Made by a program: the position numbers and the translations under genes. Below the pieces are notes generated by a model. The model was not told where the DNA came from. It worked only from the letters and a program-made list of their open reading frames with translations, and did not search any database. From NCBI GenBank assembly GCA_003864495.1, contig ML133401.1:5137189-5201188 (forward strand): a stretch of DNA of 64,000 nucleotides, read 5' to 3'. The DNA comes from Nemopilema nomurai (Eukaryota; Cnidaria; Scyphozoa; Rhizostomeae; Rhizostomatidae). Positions 12,201-22,652 of the stretch are shown one piece after another. The number at the start of each line of letters is the position of its first letter. Positions within the stretch are counted from its first letter, which is position 1.

Positions 12201-15200
12201 GGAACTGAAAGAGAAACTGCGAAATGCCTCAGAAGAGGAAAGAGAGGAGATTATATTAGAGTATGCCAAGAAGTTGCAGGATGAAACGAATGCAATACAC
12301 GAGGAGAAGGAACGAAGGCTGAGGGACAAGCGTGCCAAGCTGAAGAAGGAAAGGATGAACAGAAGGCGTGAACTTATGAGGTTCGTTTGTCAGTTATTGG
12401 TCATCTATGCGGGGGTTGGTGGTGTAACAAAGAAGCGATTTGTTTGGCGTTTGCTAAGGTATTCGCCGAATAACGAGCTGCGCCTTTGTTAAGCGGTGTT
12501 ATTTTGAGCGTCATCATTTCTTAACATCAAATTGGAATCCAATTATTTACTATAAAATGCTATCTAGAAATTGGTGGCCTAATGTTTCGATCAACCTTGT
12601 GGCTATGTCGAATATGGGACTATATCGAATATGGGACAACATCGAATATGGGACAATGTCGAATATGGGACAATATCGAATATGGGACTATATCGAATAT
12701 GGGACAATCTCGAACATGGGTATAACTTTGACCTTACCTTTCAACTTTAGGAAACACATGGAAGAGGCCAAGGCAGCCGGCGTTGCGGACATCATCGATC
12801 TTGAGATGCCGAGTGAAGACGAGCTTGAAAGAGAGTTGATGCACCTGGAGAGAGAGCAAGAGAAGTTGATAGCCGAGTTGAGGCGGGCCTACCAAGAAGA
12901 CATGGAGGCAGAGAGCAGTGACCGAAGGGCTGAGATTGACGCGGAGATGGAGCGGAGAGCGAGGGAGATGAATATTCTGAACAACCCCAAGGCCGAAGAG
13001 CAGTTAAATGACCTCAAAAATGTATGCCTTTTTACAGTAGCTCTATCTATCTAGATTGCTACTTTACTATTAGACTGTTAGCGACTTTAGGGAATCTTTA
13101 CACCTGGATAATCGAGATCTAGGGTACCATCTATGTGCGAAATCAAGGTGGCCTGAAAACAAAGATATTGGCTGGCTTGGTTATATATCTATTTTTCTGG
13201 CCATTACTTAGGATTATCCTTTTAACAATAGCTCGTTCTAATTGTGCTGTTTTTTGGCAGAACCAAGCAAAGAAACAGCAGTCTTTGAAGGATAAACTAC
13301 GTGAGAGAAAGGAAAGGCGAAAGCACAGGGCTGCGGATCTCGCAGATATGACTGAGGAGGAGAAGGCAGAATACCTGGCCGCTGCAGCCGCGGAGGAGGA
13401 TGTTGACAAGACACTGGCCGACGACAGTATAATGGCCGCTGTTATGGAAGTTGACAACGAGGAGAAGAAGAGGCTGGTCTCAGGTATGGTGAGGGAGAAA
13501 CCCGAGATGAGCGACGAGGAGAAACGAGAGATGGTGGAGAAATTCCTTGCTGAAGCCGGTGAAATGGAAGACAAGTTCAAGAACCAGCAGGAATATAGCC
13601 AGGCTGTTGTTGCAGCCAAGCTTGCCGCCAGAAAGAGGCTGCGGGAACAGAAGCTGAAAGAGGCAGCTCTAAAGAAGGAATTGGACGCTCTCTCTGCAAA
13701 ACAGGTAACTAACAGTGCTTTACTTGTTGGGTGATTGATGGTAACTTGTGATACAACAAAATATATCATTCCATATCGGACTTGTTCTTTGGTATTGAAT
13801 TCGGATCTGAAGCCTTAACATTATTTCTTGTTGTTTAATATGCCACTATTGTAAATATTGTGGATCCTTTTCATTGCGAACTCCTATTTTGCTCAGTTTC
13901 AAGTGGAAAAGATCACGTTGTGCAGCACCTTGAAGCCTTGAAACAGATATAACAAGAAAACAATTGCCTTAATGACGCACAGAGATAATGATTTGTATAG
14001 AGAACTGTCCAGTCTTAGGTATAAGAAGTGTGTACCGCTTATTCGACACGCATTTAGTGCCTTGTGACAGGTGACAAAAAGTAATATTCATTGCAAAGAC
14101 GTGGGTGTAAATTACTAGTAATTTGTGGAGCGTTTGTTGTTTATAGGCTGAGCTAATGGGTGGCAATGAATGTGCCAACATGAAGGAAATAGCCTCGTCT
14201 TCGATAAGTGAAGAGCAAAAGAGGCAGCAAGAAGATCTGCTTGACAAGCAAGAGCAGAAGCAAGTGGCGATGGATGTGAACCACGCGGCTGAAGTGAACC
14301 AGATGAAACAGGGACTAGACGAAGATGCAAAGATGGCACAGGATTCAATCGACTCGCAAATGGAAGAGCAGAAGAAGAAGGCGATGGAAGAGAGGCGTGC
14401 CAAGTTCGAGAAGGAAATGGAACAGCGCAAGAAGGATTTGTCAGATGAACAGTTGGCGGCACTGATGAGTGAACATCAACAACAACTTGACCTGCTTGAG
14501 AGGAATATGGATTCGGAGAAGAACAGGCAGATCTCGACGTTGCAAGACAAGATTGCGGATCGGAAGCGGAAGAGGGCCGCTGCCATGGCGATGAAGCACG
14601 ACGCGGAAATGGCCAGAGAGATGATGAAGCAACAGCAGGAGAGAAGCAGGCTTCAGAACGATCAGGTATTCATCCCCCCTTGCTTTGATACGCTGCGTCT
14701 TTTTGGCTACTAGAGTGAGCTTTTTGAGAAACCCAGGGGTTCATACCTATATAGGATTACTTCATATTCAAACACTACTTGAGTGTTGTAGCAGTTTCCA
14801 CTTCATATTCAGTGGTTGTACAGTGTTGTGTGCTTAGAAGATCTGTCGGCTGCTTTGATTGTTAGGTTAAAAGCATGAGGCTGGCATCCAGCTCCTCCAA
14901 ACAAGATATCTGACGTTATCGTATCCGCGACCTTGACCAATCAAATCTTGTCTGAACTTCACATGACAACCTCCGCAGTGCAAATGGGCCCCACTACGTC
15001 TCATAATATATATTTAAGCATATTTCTTTGAGGTTTCTTTACTAGCCTACCATTGAATGTATCTTGAGCCATGCAATTTGTTTACTTCGTAGCTCCGAGA
15101 TGTCCAAAACGACAAGCTGGCCGAGCGGGTTGCCCAAGGAGACCCCAAAGATGCGGAAACCCTTATTTACAAAGTGCTTGAGCAGCGACACATGCGTGAA

Positions 15201-18200
15201 CGCGCCGAGCAGGAGGAGCAATTCGCACGGGAGAAGGAAATTGCGCGTGTCGAGCTACGGGCTGCTATGGAGGAGAGCAGGCAAGCAGATAGAGAGGAAC
15301 TGATCGCTAAGCAAGAAAAAGTAAGAGGCTTCTCTGAAATTTTATCTAATTTTTTGTATCTGAGTATCTGACTGATATATGAGTGCCTACTCAATTTGCA
15401 CACAATTTTCATACCATAAAAATGCTTTTCCAAAATTCAGATACATGCAGACATTTTCTACCACCGCTACTGCCTTGATTATAATCTGCGGTAAAATTAA
15501 TGGTTTTGAAGTGCCTTTAGTATTAAATTAGATATTGTATTTAGCATCAATTGTTTATCGGGCTCAATTTTTTATGCTGGGAGGCTAGCATTTTATTAAT
15601 TTCTCAAAGAAAGACAGCCTGAATTTGCCGTGTTTGATGGCTGCTTCCAGGTTTGTTGATGTGAATCTTTTGCTGCAGGAATTCATGGACTTGATTGCCG
15701 AAGCAGGGTCTTTGAGTAGCACTGATTTGTCTCAGCGCAAAGCGGAGTTGAAACTCAAGCATAAGGTAGGTCATCTTTTTGATGCCTTTTGTTTGGAAAT
15801 CTGTTTAGGTTTTAGATGCGTGCTTGATTTCCATAACAGCCATTTCGGTCTGGACTACTTTGCCAAGGTTGTCAATTGTGTTGTTTGCACCAGTCTCAAA
15901 TCAGTGCTCAAGTGATTGTGTTACTCAGTTTAATCACTGATGGCCATTGCTGATACAATCATACGTGATGATACAATCATTGATAGTGTAATCATTGATT
16001 TTTATGATTATTGATCTTACGATCATTGATGATGTTATCACTGATGATACATTCACATTTATGATATATACTATCATCGTTAATGGATAGCCCACGTAAT
16101 AATTGACCCTTGGCTGGAAATATTTTTCTGATTGACACTGATTAATGGATGATGACTATTGCTAAAGTCTGATGTACTTTGATTGGGTTGTCGTATTAGA
16201 AACAACTTGCGGAATTCGACAGAGAGACGGAAAAGAAGCTTCTGGAGACAGAGAACGATCCTTTGTCATCTCTTGAAATAAAACATGCGCACGCACGGTT
16301 GGAGTTACGTGAAAAGCAAATGAACGAGTTGGCAGGATCAATGCACGACCTAACTTCAGAAGAGGTGAGCTTTTACATTTGCAGAAACGGGTCTTGCCTC
16401 CATTATTCCATAAACCTCTGTTGAGTGGAATGTAATTTTATGGTAGATGAACTCTTCATTGTACAGTGTGAAAGGAGATTCAGTTAATTCAGTTTGCACG
16501 ACTCTCCAGTTAGACGAGGTCATCACTTTTGTCTCCATTTTTCTTAATAATGAGACTAGGCTAAGATTCTCTCCCCACTCCCTCCCCCAGCACATGTAAA
16601 ATTGCCGCTCTTCTCTCTTTTCGACACGTGGTTTTTTTATAAAGTATTATTGACAGTCCCAGCTTTTGTCTCTGTAAGATCAATTAGTTTTTACGTCACT
16701 GCCTCCATTGAACCTTCCTAACAAAGTTTATTCTTAATCTGATTCCAGGAGCTTGTAGCACAGTATACAGAGCAGGCAGAAAAAGCTGCCGAGGCTGCGA
16801 AGTCGTATCGAGAGAATGCTTCCTTCGAAATTGCCTCGAAGATCGATGATATGAAGAAGAACATGAGGCTTCAAAATGAAGAACAGAAAAGAAGAATGAA
16901 AGAAGAACTCAGGTACGTCTGTCTTGATAGTTTTAAAGTTTTTCTTGAAAGTCTGGAGCTGTGTAAACTTTGATAAAGCGAAGCAATGTAGCACAGTGCA
17001 AGTTTCACCGAACAATTAAACTTTCAATATTCATTTCTTTCATACAGATGCAAATAGATTTTATTTTTAGCTGTTTTTTGAAATCATACTTTGTGTGTAA
17101 AACTATGTCTATTTTTCGAGTTTAATTGATTGCTATTTGCCAACTCATGTTCTTTTTCATACATGCTGTATTTAATTATCCGTATTCAGAACTTTCCTGT
17201 TCTTCGAAAAGCCAGAATAAGTATTGGTGATAAGTATCCTAAATTAAATCTATGCTCCCTTGTTCAGTAAGGAAAGTAATTAAAAACTTTTTATTCTCCC
17301 TCTTTTAGGAAACTTGAGCAGGAACTCGAAGATGAACGTGAGAAGGAGATTCTGAAGGCGGCTGAAAAGGAGGCTGAAAAGGATGCTGCGAAAAGGAGAA
17401 AAGAGGAAGCCGAGAAGCATGACCGTGCCCAGAAAGAGGCTGATGAGTCTGAAAAGGAGGTATGATGTTCACTTTGAAAAGACCTGAATTCAAGTAATAT
17501 TTGTAAAAGTAATTTTCCCTTTTTTTCGACCCTTGTCTAGCGAGCTTGGAAACCTCAACAGAAAACTGGCTAGAATACAAGATATTTTTTGTTTCATTCC
17601 ACTAGATGTTTTCATCCTCCCAAGCAACTTATTTGCACTGGCTTTATAAACATACAGGTATTTGGTTCATAAGCCAATGGATTAGTTAAACCTGCTTTTT
17701 TTTGTTTATGTCCCAAGGTTTTACTTGATAATTTTTACACAAGTTTCAACTGCGGACACTGTCTCAAATTCGTCTCAGCACTCTTGTTTAGTAAAAGAGC
17801 TCATTGAGCCTTGCTTTCGGTTGTTTTCAAGTTTTTGTTTTACATTACGACAGAAACTGAATGAAGGAACATCTTGAAAATATGTCGAAGTTCGAAGAAA
17901 ATCTGAAGAAGGAACAGGAAAGAACGAAAGAGGCACTTCGTCAAAAGCTTGAGGAAAGAAGGCGCAAAAGAAAGCAGTCGGAGGCTAGTAAGTCACCAGC
18001 AGGTGAAGAAGAATCCTATGGCACGGCTGGGCCAGCACAGAAGCTTTCTGCTGTGGAGGATTCTTCAATGGCTGTTTCGCGATTGGCAGCCAAACCAGCC
18101 GCAGCTCCTATGCCCCAGCGAATGGATAGTGGAGGTATCGTTTGTAGCTTCGAAAGAGTAGTTTCACCTAGGCCTCTCTTTGAACTTTTGCCTCTTTTTG

Positions 18201-21095
18201 GATTAGGCCCTCTCTTAGGACTTATTCCACTTTTAGGACTTAGGGTCTCTTTTAGAACATAGGCCTCTCTTAAGACTTATTCCTTATTACTATTATCTAT
18301 GTTTATTAGGAGTGCCCCTTAGAAAATGGTGACACGGAAAGCTGTAAAGCATAAAAGAGTTGTATTTAGGCGTCGTCTTAAGTAGCCATGAAACGAGCCA
18401 TGAAACGAGCCTTGACGTTATTCTAGTGGATAGAAGTATTTATGTCTATGCTTCTCGGACGATTTTTAAGAGTGCCACAAGAGTTTAGGTATTGTTTGAT
18501 TCCAAGCATTCATTGGGATAGTCTTATTACGGTGCATGCGTAATTGTGCTCTCTTTGTTGCCATAGAAGTCCCAATATTAACTGCCGGTTTGCCAGAAGG
18601 AATGACCGAACAAGACTGGCTAAACATGCTGTTGGGATCGCCTCTGTTTGACACCGTCAACAAGATCGAGGACCTGGTAAAGAGCGGCTCTGGTGATGCG
18701 GGCGTTGCTGGAGCCAAAGGAGGCAGGCCGTATATTGATATCAAGGTACGCATCCATCGTAACTTGTCGCTCAACTACCAATTCAATGCTTTGGTGTGTT
18801 CAGAAGCATGCATTTAGTGATGTGTGTTGGCAATTTGGCTGCTTAGGACTCCGCTCCGAGAATGACCTTTAAGCATTGAGTGATACACATATACTAAAAC
18901 TAGTTTCATGCGTTATTTTAGTTATTGGTTGTTTCTAGTCCATATCTAGTGATTACAAACAATATTAGCAGAATCTTTCAATTATCGTAGAATTGATTTC
19001 CCTTGGCACATTTTAATGCCTTTTTCGTTAGAAACCCACTTCCCCCTGCAGCAGAAAATGCCTGTTTCATGTCCTTTCCTTCTCTTAACGCCCAGGATGC
19101 GCAATGGATGTGCAAGGGAGAACTCATTCCAGTGGATATAAACGAGTTGAGCCCCACCCATTTCGTTGTTTACCGATTCGGTGTCTTCGTCACGCAACTG
19201 CTACAACAACACTTGGCTATCCCAGAAGTCACCCTGCTCCTGGCGTCCAGCTTACCGCCCAACAACTACACCAAGAATGCATTCAGGAACTCATTCTTCT
19301 TTGAGCGCTCGAGAAGAATCTTATTCATAAGACAGGAAAGAATGGAGAGCGTTGGCGACTTCATCGTGGTCGTGCTGCATTGCATGGCACATGTGAAGAT
19401 TGATGACCTGATTGATGATAACAACCCACTTTTCTTGAGAGAATTCTACAAGGTAAGCAAACCACTTTGCATTTTGTCTTCAGCTTGGTATTCTGGTATT
19501 CCCTTTCCCTGTTGTGCCATTTCAATGCTTTAAATGCCATGATCACATTTTGCCACCGAGACTCTTTTTGCATTGATTCCCAAAGTGATGGAAGTATTGT
19601 CACTGGAGCTATTCTCATACATAATAATCATCGGCTTCCTTCGTTCCTGAAATGATTGTGTCCCTACTTGTCAATCCACTGCTTTGATAAAGCTTCAATC
19701 CACCCTCCACCTTCTCCCACTTTCGTTCGCCCTGTCTTACATCATTGCGTCTCCTTATCTAACATGACTGTCGTGTTTTCAAACAGGCCTTGCGAATCTA
19801 ACATGACTGTTGTGTTTTCAAACAAGCCTTGCGAATCTAACATGACTGTTGTGTTTTCAAACAGGCCTTGCGAATCTGCTGCCAGGATATGTTCTTCGGA
19901 CGGTCCAGGTCATCACCAACTGTCGACACACTCACTGGCTCCTCGAGACAAGCTACCACCAATGCACAGAATCCCCTACACAATGCATTCAGACACGCAA
20001 AAACAACCAGTCACCGGCTTAATGTTGTCGAAGAACTCTTCAATGTCAAGGTCAACGAACCTCTTGAGAAGGACATTTCTAATGAGGTGAGTCCCTTAAA
20101 ATGTTAACTCTAAAAACAAAATCTTGAATTTTAGGCAACTTCGTACCTTCTTCCTTTTGACGTAGTTTTTTAACAGATGCATAGTTTTTTTTTTTATTGC
20201 TGACATTTGTGCATCTAGCAGGGTACTGAATTGTTTATCTTTGATGTTTAGAACTTCAAGATCTGCTTTGTTTTATTATGTAATGGAATGTGTAATGACT
20301 TTCTTTGAGCTTGTATAAAGTCTGAACTCACTTCTTGTATCCGCTCATATGAACTTTTCCTTCTTTTTCCTTCCAAAGGCTGTCATACAAAGGATTTCGA
20401 AGAGCAACAAGTTTATCGACAATGGAAAATTGCGAGCTTACTTGCGCAGTGTCGCAGGTATCGGAGCTACGGAGGAGGAAGACAAATTCGCGCAGAAGCG
20501 ACTGAAGGAGCTTAGCGGCCCCGCACTGCATCCCGCCCCGAAACAACCGTACGTGTAGAGTTCTCTTCGCTTCATATGTTAATTAGCGATTTGTTTATGC
20601 CTTAATTAGATCTTTATTCATGAGATATTTTCTAAGAATTTCCAGACAGCTCTATCCTGGTCTATACTTAAAACTGAACCCATTGTATGTTTATTTCTAT
20701 CCGGAAAGATCAGGTGTTTAATCTTCACAAATGACATGTCCACACCAATGCATGTTTTGAAGCGAGCTGTGACGATTCTTCCTTCTTGCAGGGTTCGACG
20801 GGTTTCCTCCCTGAAACCAACATTGATGACCCCCACGGAGCTGCTAGACATTCAAATATCAGACCTCGAGGGACGAGGGGATAACCTGAACGCCGAGTTG
20901 GCGACCGTGATGAAGACAAGAGCTGACCTGGCGTCGAACATTGAGCAACTGAAAGAGCGGAATGTCGGCTCAGAGTTGATTAAGCGGCGGACGCAGCAAC
21001 TCAGCGATACCCAGTTGCAGAAAGACAATCTTATGAAAAAGCTGAAGTCATTAGAAGCACAAATCGCACGCAAGCGAAAGGAGAAAGGCGATTAA
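360..21095 (+). CDS. Large single-pass membrane protein with cytoplasmic coiled coil (5' incomplete, 32 exons)
   Basis: Exons: 360-524, 1160-1219, 1886-2002, 2327-2447, 2837-3234, 3803-3997, 4532-4724, 5270-5442, 5807-5944, 6340-6569, 6983-7326, 7664-7918, 8236-9131, 9431-9599, 9920-10162, 10410-10586, 11104-11377, 11813-12380, 12751-13021, 13261-13704, 14147-14665, 15093-15320, 15679-15765, 16200-16364, 16749-16912, 17309-17459, 17854-18134, 18567-18745, 19096-19452, 19865-20086, 20379-20548, 20792-21095. All have GT-AG borders, and phases match except at exons 15 and 27, where one extra base breaks the frame. The visible product is about 2,750 residues: Cys-rich ectodomain (about 330 residues), one membrane helix, then a cytoplasmic part of about 2,400 residues with DP/G/P repeats, a long E/K/R coiled coil, a globular region and a final coiled coil. 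The start codon and any signal peptide lie outside the window. I do not recognise the family. The layout suggests a surface protein tied to a cytoskeletal or scaffold-like tail, which is inference. Confidence 0.8.
3239..3475. repeat. 16-bp minisatellite directly after an exon 5 donor
   Basis: About 15 head-to-tail copies of a 16-bp unit (GTATTTGAATGTTGCA) begin 4 bases after the donor GT at 3235. One copy has GCATTA in place of GCAGTA near 3365; the rest are almost identical. Each unit contains TTGCAG, a decoy acceptor. A long minus-strand open frame across it is an artefact of the 16-bp period. Confidence 0.95.
3803..3997 (+). CDS. Exon 6: membrane-proximal segment and single transmembrane helix
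   Basis: This 65-codon phase 0-0 exon completes the extracellular part (a Cys in AQCAEDGPFFP) and ends with a hydrophobic run, WLYIGLMLGSFFLLVIVL followed by AIALV. That is long enough for one helix. The next exon opens with basic residues (FRKHGWRKIMYLNPRYR), as expected for the cytoplasmic face by the positive-inside rule. It is the only clear membrane segment in the visible protein. Confidence 0.85.
4091..4199. mobile_element. Small MITE with 17-bp terminal inverted repeats
   Basis: TACCCTGCATACCAGAC at 4091-4107 and GTCTGGTATCCAGGGTA at 4183-4199 are inverted copies matching at 16 of 17 bases. They enclose an AT-rich core of about 75 bp in intron 6. TA dinucleotides at the ends are compatible with a TA target site. 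It has no coding capacity. A related palindrome lies at 40324-40338. Confidence 0.7.
4532..6569 (+). CDS. Exons 7-10: juxtamembrane cytoplasmic region with helical segment
   Basis: Exons 4532-4724, 5270-5442, 5807-5944 and 6340-6569. The region starts with a basic juxtamembrane stretch, then acidic and polar sequence (IKGDEFWDYNQQVDLEAFST). Exons 8-10 become heptad-like and rich in K, E, Q and L (LSKQSSDVTTALAKQKDQV, ELERELERRKEIG). Junction codons are restored by phase: G|GA gives Gly at exons 7/8 and CG|T gives Arg at exons 10/11. No enzymatic motif is seen. Confidence 0.75.
6983..9131 (+). CDS. Exons 11-13: DP-x-G-x-P(V/I)-I repeat region
   Basis: Exons 6983-7326, 7664-7918 and 8236-9131 (about 498 residues). 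They carry degenerate repeats built around a DP or HP pair, a following G, and a PI/VPI strand: HPVTARGMPI, NPRTGQPVDC, DPIKGIPVPILG, HPVTG, DPVTGLPIAI, DPFSGTVIPVGG, DPFGSGLDVPILG, DPYGEGLVAIQLG, DPVMGKLSTVVG. The spacing suggests short beta-hairpin units. A helical, charged insert of about 130 residues (roughly 8450-8790) separates two repeat groups. Introns at 7326/7664 and 7918/8236 are both phase 1 and fall inside repeat glycines, consistent with repeat-unit exon growth. The family is unrecognised. Confidence 0.75.
9431..11377 (+). CDS. Exons 14-17: helical linker region with a frame break in exon 15
   Basis: Exons 9431-9599, 9920-10162, 10410-10586 and 11104-11377. Exons 14-16 are charged and helical (REEQHKQSHLKF, FFNKLQAEENKYKTRMEELE, LKDQLQTRMETLDEQ). 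Exon 17 is less charged, with a Gly-rich end (APLMGGTALGMVGEAGARP). In exon 15 the sensible frame changes between HLKF (to 10086) and NVERFFNKLQ (from 10091). Taken unshifted, exon 15 ends in phase 1 while exon 16 needs phase 0; removing one base fixes both. This is either a sequence error or a real 1-bp insertion. Confidence 0.7.
11813..17459 (+). CDS. Exons 18-26: very long charged coiled coil
   Basis: Exons 11813-12380, 12751-13021, 13261-13704, 14147-14665, 15093-15320, 15679-15765, 16200-16364, 16749-16912 and 17309-17459 (about 865 residues). Composition is dominated by E, K, R, Q, A and M with regular leucines and almost no Gly or Pro, as in RREQ/ELKEKL-type coiled coils (EKVAAKIKEELKEKLR, MEEQKKKAMEERRAKFEKEM). 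Most introns here are phase 0. Similar composition occurs in trichohyalin-like and myosin-tail proteins, but that alone does not establish homology. Confidence 0.8.
12608..12722. repeat. 17-bp intronic tandem repeat, 7 copies
   Basis: Seven copies of TCGAATATGGGACWAYN start at 12608, 12625, 12642, 12659, 12676, 12693 and 12710. They lie in the intron between exons 18 and 19 and end about 30 bp before the acceptor at 12750. Variation is mainly in the last four bases. Confidence 0.9.
15945..16080. repeat. Imperfect TGAT/ATCATTGA-rich repeat
   Basis: A low-complexity stretch of GATACAATCAT, ATCATTGAT and GATGATAC variants lies in the intron between exons 23 and 24. The units are irregular in length, so no clean period is given. 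Confidence 0.6.
17854..18134 (+). CDS. Exon 27: end of main coiled coil, frame ambiguous at 5' end
   Basis: Reading from 17867, this exon gives EHLENMSKFEENLKKEQERT, a basic ERRRKRKQ patch, then a Ser/Pro/Ala-rich low-complexity tail. Exon 26 ends in phase 0, but the best acceptor (CGACAG, 17848-17853) leads into a frame with a TGA 7 codons later. Two explanations fit. One extra A may lie in the run at 17859-17861, which would give K-L-M-K-E-H-L. Alternatively, the later AG at 17865-17866 may be used, starting in frame at 17867. The exon ends in phase 1 and joins G|AA (Glu) in exon 28. Confidence 0.6.
18160..18300. repeat. Degenerate GGCCTCTCTT/GGACTTATTCC repeat
   Basis: This intron stretch has repeated phrases such as TAGGCCTCTCTT, TTAGGACTTATTCCACTTTT and TTAGGGTCTCTTTTAG. 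They are spaced about 25-45 bp apart. It looks like a decayed minisatellite. No coding role is proposed. Confidence 0.5.
18567..20548 (+). CDS. Exons 28-31: globular cytoplasmic C-terminal domain
   Basis: Exons 18567-18745, 19096-19452, 19865-20086 and 20379-20548 (about 309 residues). Unlike the flanking coiled coils this part is mixed hydrophobic and looks folded: TEQDWLNMLLGSPLFDTV, FVVYRFGVFVTQLLQQH, a basic FFFERSRRILFIR, and FIVVVLHCMAHVKIDDLI followed by DDNNPLFLREFYKAL. The last phrase runs across the exon 29/30 junction in phase 0, which supports the acceptor at 19864. The PLFLREFYK phrase and the VVLHCMAH helix would be good search seeds. I do not recognise the domain. Confidence 0.75.
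19761..19877. repeat. 39-bp tandem triplication of a 3' splice site
   Basis: Three copies (19761-19799, 19800-19838, 19839-19877) of a 39-bp unit contain TGTTTTCAAACAG followed by GCCTTGCGAATCT. Copies 1 and 3 keep CAG|GCC; copy 2 has CAAG. Only copy 3 (acceptor ending 19864) stays open. Acceptor 1 would meet TAA after four codons. Confidence 0.9.
20792..21095 (+). CDS. Exon 32: C-terminal coiled coil and stop
   Basis: The junction CC|G gives Pro from exon 31. The exon encodes about 100 residues with a clear heptad region (LLDIQISDLEGRGDNLNAEL, MKKLKSLEAQIARKRKEKGD) and ends in TAA at 21093-21095. A final basic KRKEKGD tail follows the coiled coil. Confidence 0.85.
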
Positions 21096-22652
21096 TTTAT
21101 GGAGACTTTCGTGTTTTAGTAAATATGTGTTTTGAGCACCCATTTAAACGTATTTTAACGTCGCACCAAGTGAGTTAGTGATTTTGCACTGTGATTTTAT
21201 GGCTGATTTTTTAGAGTTAATCATTTAATGATCGACCATGTATTGCCTCTGCTGGGCTACAGACCTTGATCCCGTGTGATGTACTGTGATTCAGATTTTT
21301 AACTTCTTGTATTACCCACTACTATTGTTTGTAAAAAAGCATGCAAGTTCTGATTTCGATGCATTGCGTCATCGACAATACCAAAGAAATATTGCTACAG
21401 TGGTTAAAACAGAAAATGATGGTTTTGCCAGCTAAAGTTTCAAAGTCCAGAAAGAATGCAAGGAATAAAAAATATTCCATACGACAGGGTCTGTATTCCA
21501 GTTTTAACGAATTCGCAATACTGATGTAAATATTTCGAAAATGCATGTACGATTCACAACTAAACTGACTGGTATATTTTTATAGATATAAATACTGCAT
21601 CTTTCGTGTTAGCAAAAGTTGATGTAAAGAGGTTTTTTAAATTATGTTGTACGCATAGTTGGTACTATTTATTTTGTAATTGCTAAGAAAGATTAACATT
21701 AAAAGTTGGAAATGATATCACTCCTGGCTTCTTTGCAATCTCTGCCTTGAAGAAAATGTATTTCTTGTCTGTCAAAACCGTAGAATCTCCCCTAGCTCCT
21801 CTATACACAACTTAAAGTGCTAATGTGTGATGTTTTGCGAACGAGGAATGAATTTAGGCTCTCTCTAACGACTGGTGTGCCAGTCTCTGTTTTCCTGTAC
21901 TCACCCCCTGCAAGAAAATTCCTTCGGCACGAAACTACAGCTTTTTAAGCTTTTTACAGATAGTAGGGCATTAGTTAGAATTATTTAACAGATTTTTCAA
22001 GACCTCTCATCTATCCGAACTAAAAAAACTAAGATATGTTTCATCGGGTTAGAATTATTTTTAGAGCATAGGCTTGCTCAGATGCAAATGAGAAATTCAT
22101 TGGCACATCTATAAAAAAAGGTGTCTTTCAAGAAAAGCAAGAAGTTCAAACAATCTTTATGTTGGGTATACGTTGCGATAAAAGAAAAGAAGACACTGCT
22201 CTAGTATTCAACATTTTCTTGGCTCAAGGCAGGGACAATTTGATTCGCGCAAGTTGTTAGGCTTAGCTTGAGTCTCTTGGAGCCGAAACTGGATAACCAA
22301 AAATGGGTCAACACAGTCTTCTATTGCCCACCTTCAAAATTGCTACTATAACCTCTAATTAGAGCAAAATGCACAAAACGGTTTTTTTTATATCGTTCTT
22401 TTAGTTATATTAGGTATATGTTGCACACCAAGTCAGATTTCAAAAGGCATTTTTCTAGAACCCCCAAAAGACTGAATCTTTTTAGAATTGATCAGCAAGC
22501 CTGAGTTAGTTCCTGAAGAGTTTTGAGGCAAGTCTATTGGTGTTTGCTCTTGAACTCAAAATACTCCGTCTCCAGAGAATAGTAAACTTGCTTGAAGGGT
22601 CCCAGAAGTAGTTTTCAGTATGAAAAATTTGGTCTGGGGTCATTCATTTAAA
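21096..22652. other. 3' UTR of the large gene, then intergenic
   Basis: The 3' UTR begins after TAA at 21095. AT-rich sequence continues to the left edge of the segmental duplication at 22653. No further coding exon was recognised on either strand. This is the gap between two convergent genes. Confidence 0.6.
21464..21469 (+). promoter_or_regulatory. Candidate polyadenylation signal AATAAA
   Basis: A canonical AATAAA lies 369 bases after the stop codon of the large + strand gene. ATTAAA at 21698-21703 is a second candidate. The choice between them cannot be made from sequence alone. Confidence 0.5.

Noticed and set aside
13143..13769. 208-codon minus-strand open frame rich in Ser and Ala
   Set aside because: It is the antisense of a charged coiled-coil exon; E/K-rich codons read backwards give few stops. 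The + strand exon has splice sites and matched phases.
15945..16080. Possible CRISPR-like or regulatory array from regular ATCATTGA words
   Set aside because: The units are irregular, have no unique spacers and lie in a eukaryotic intron.
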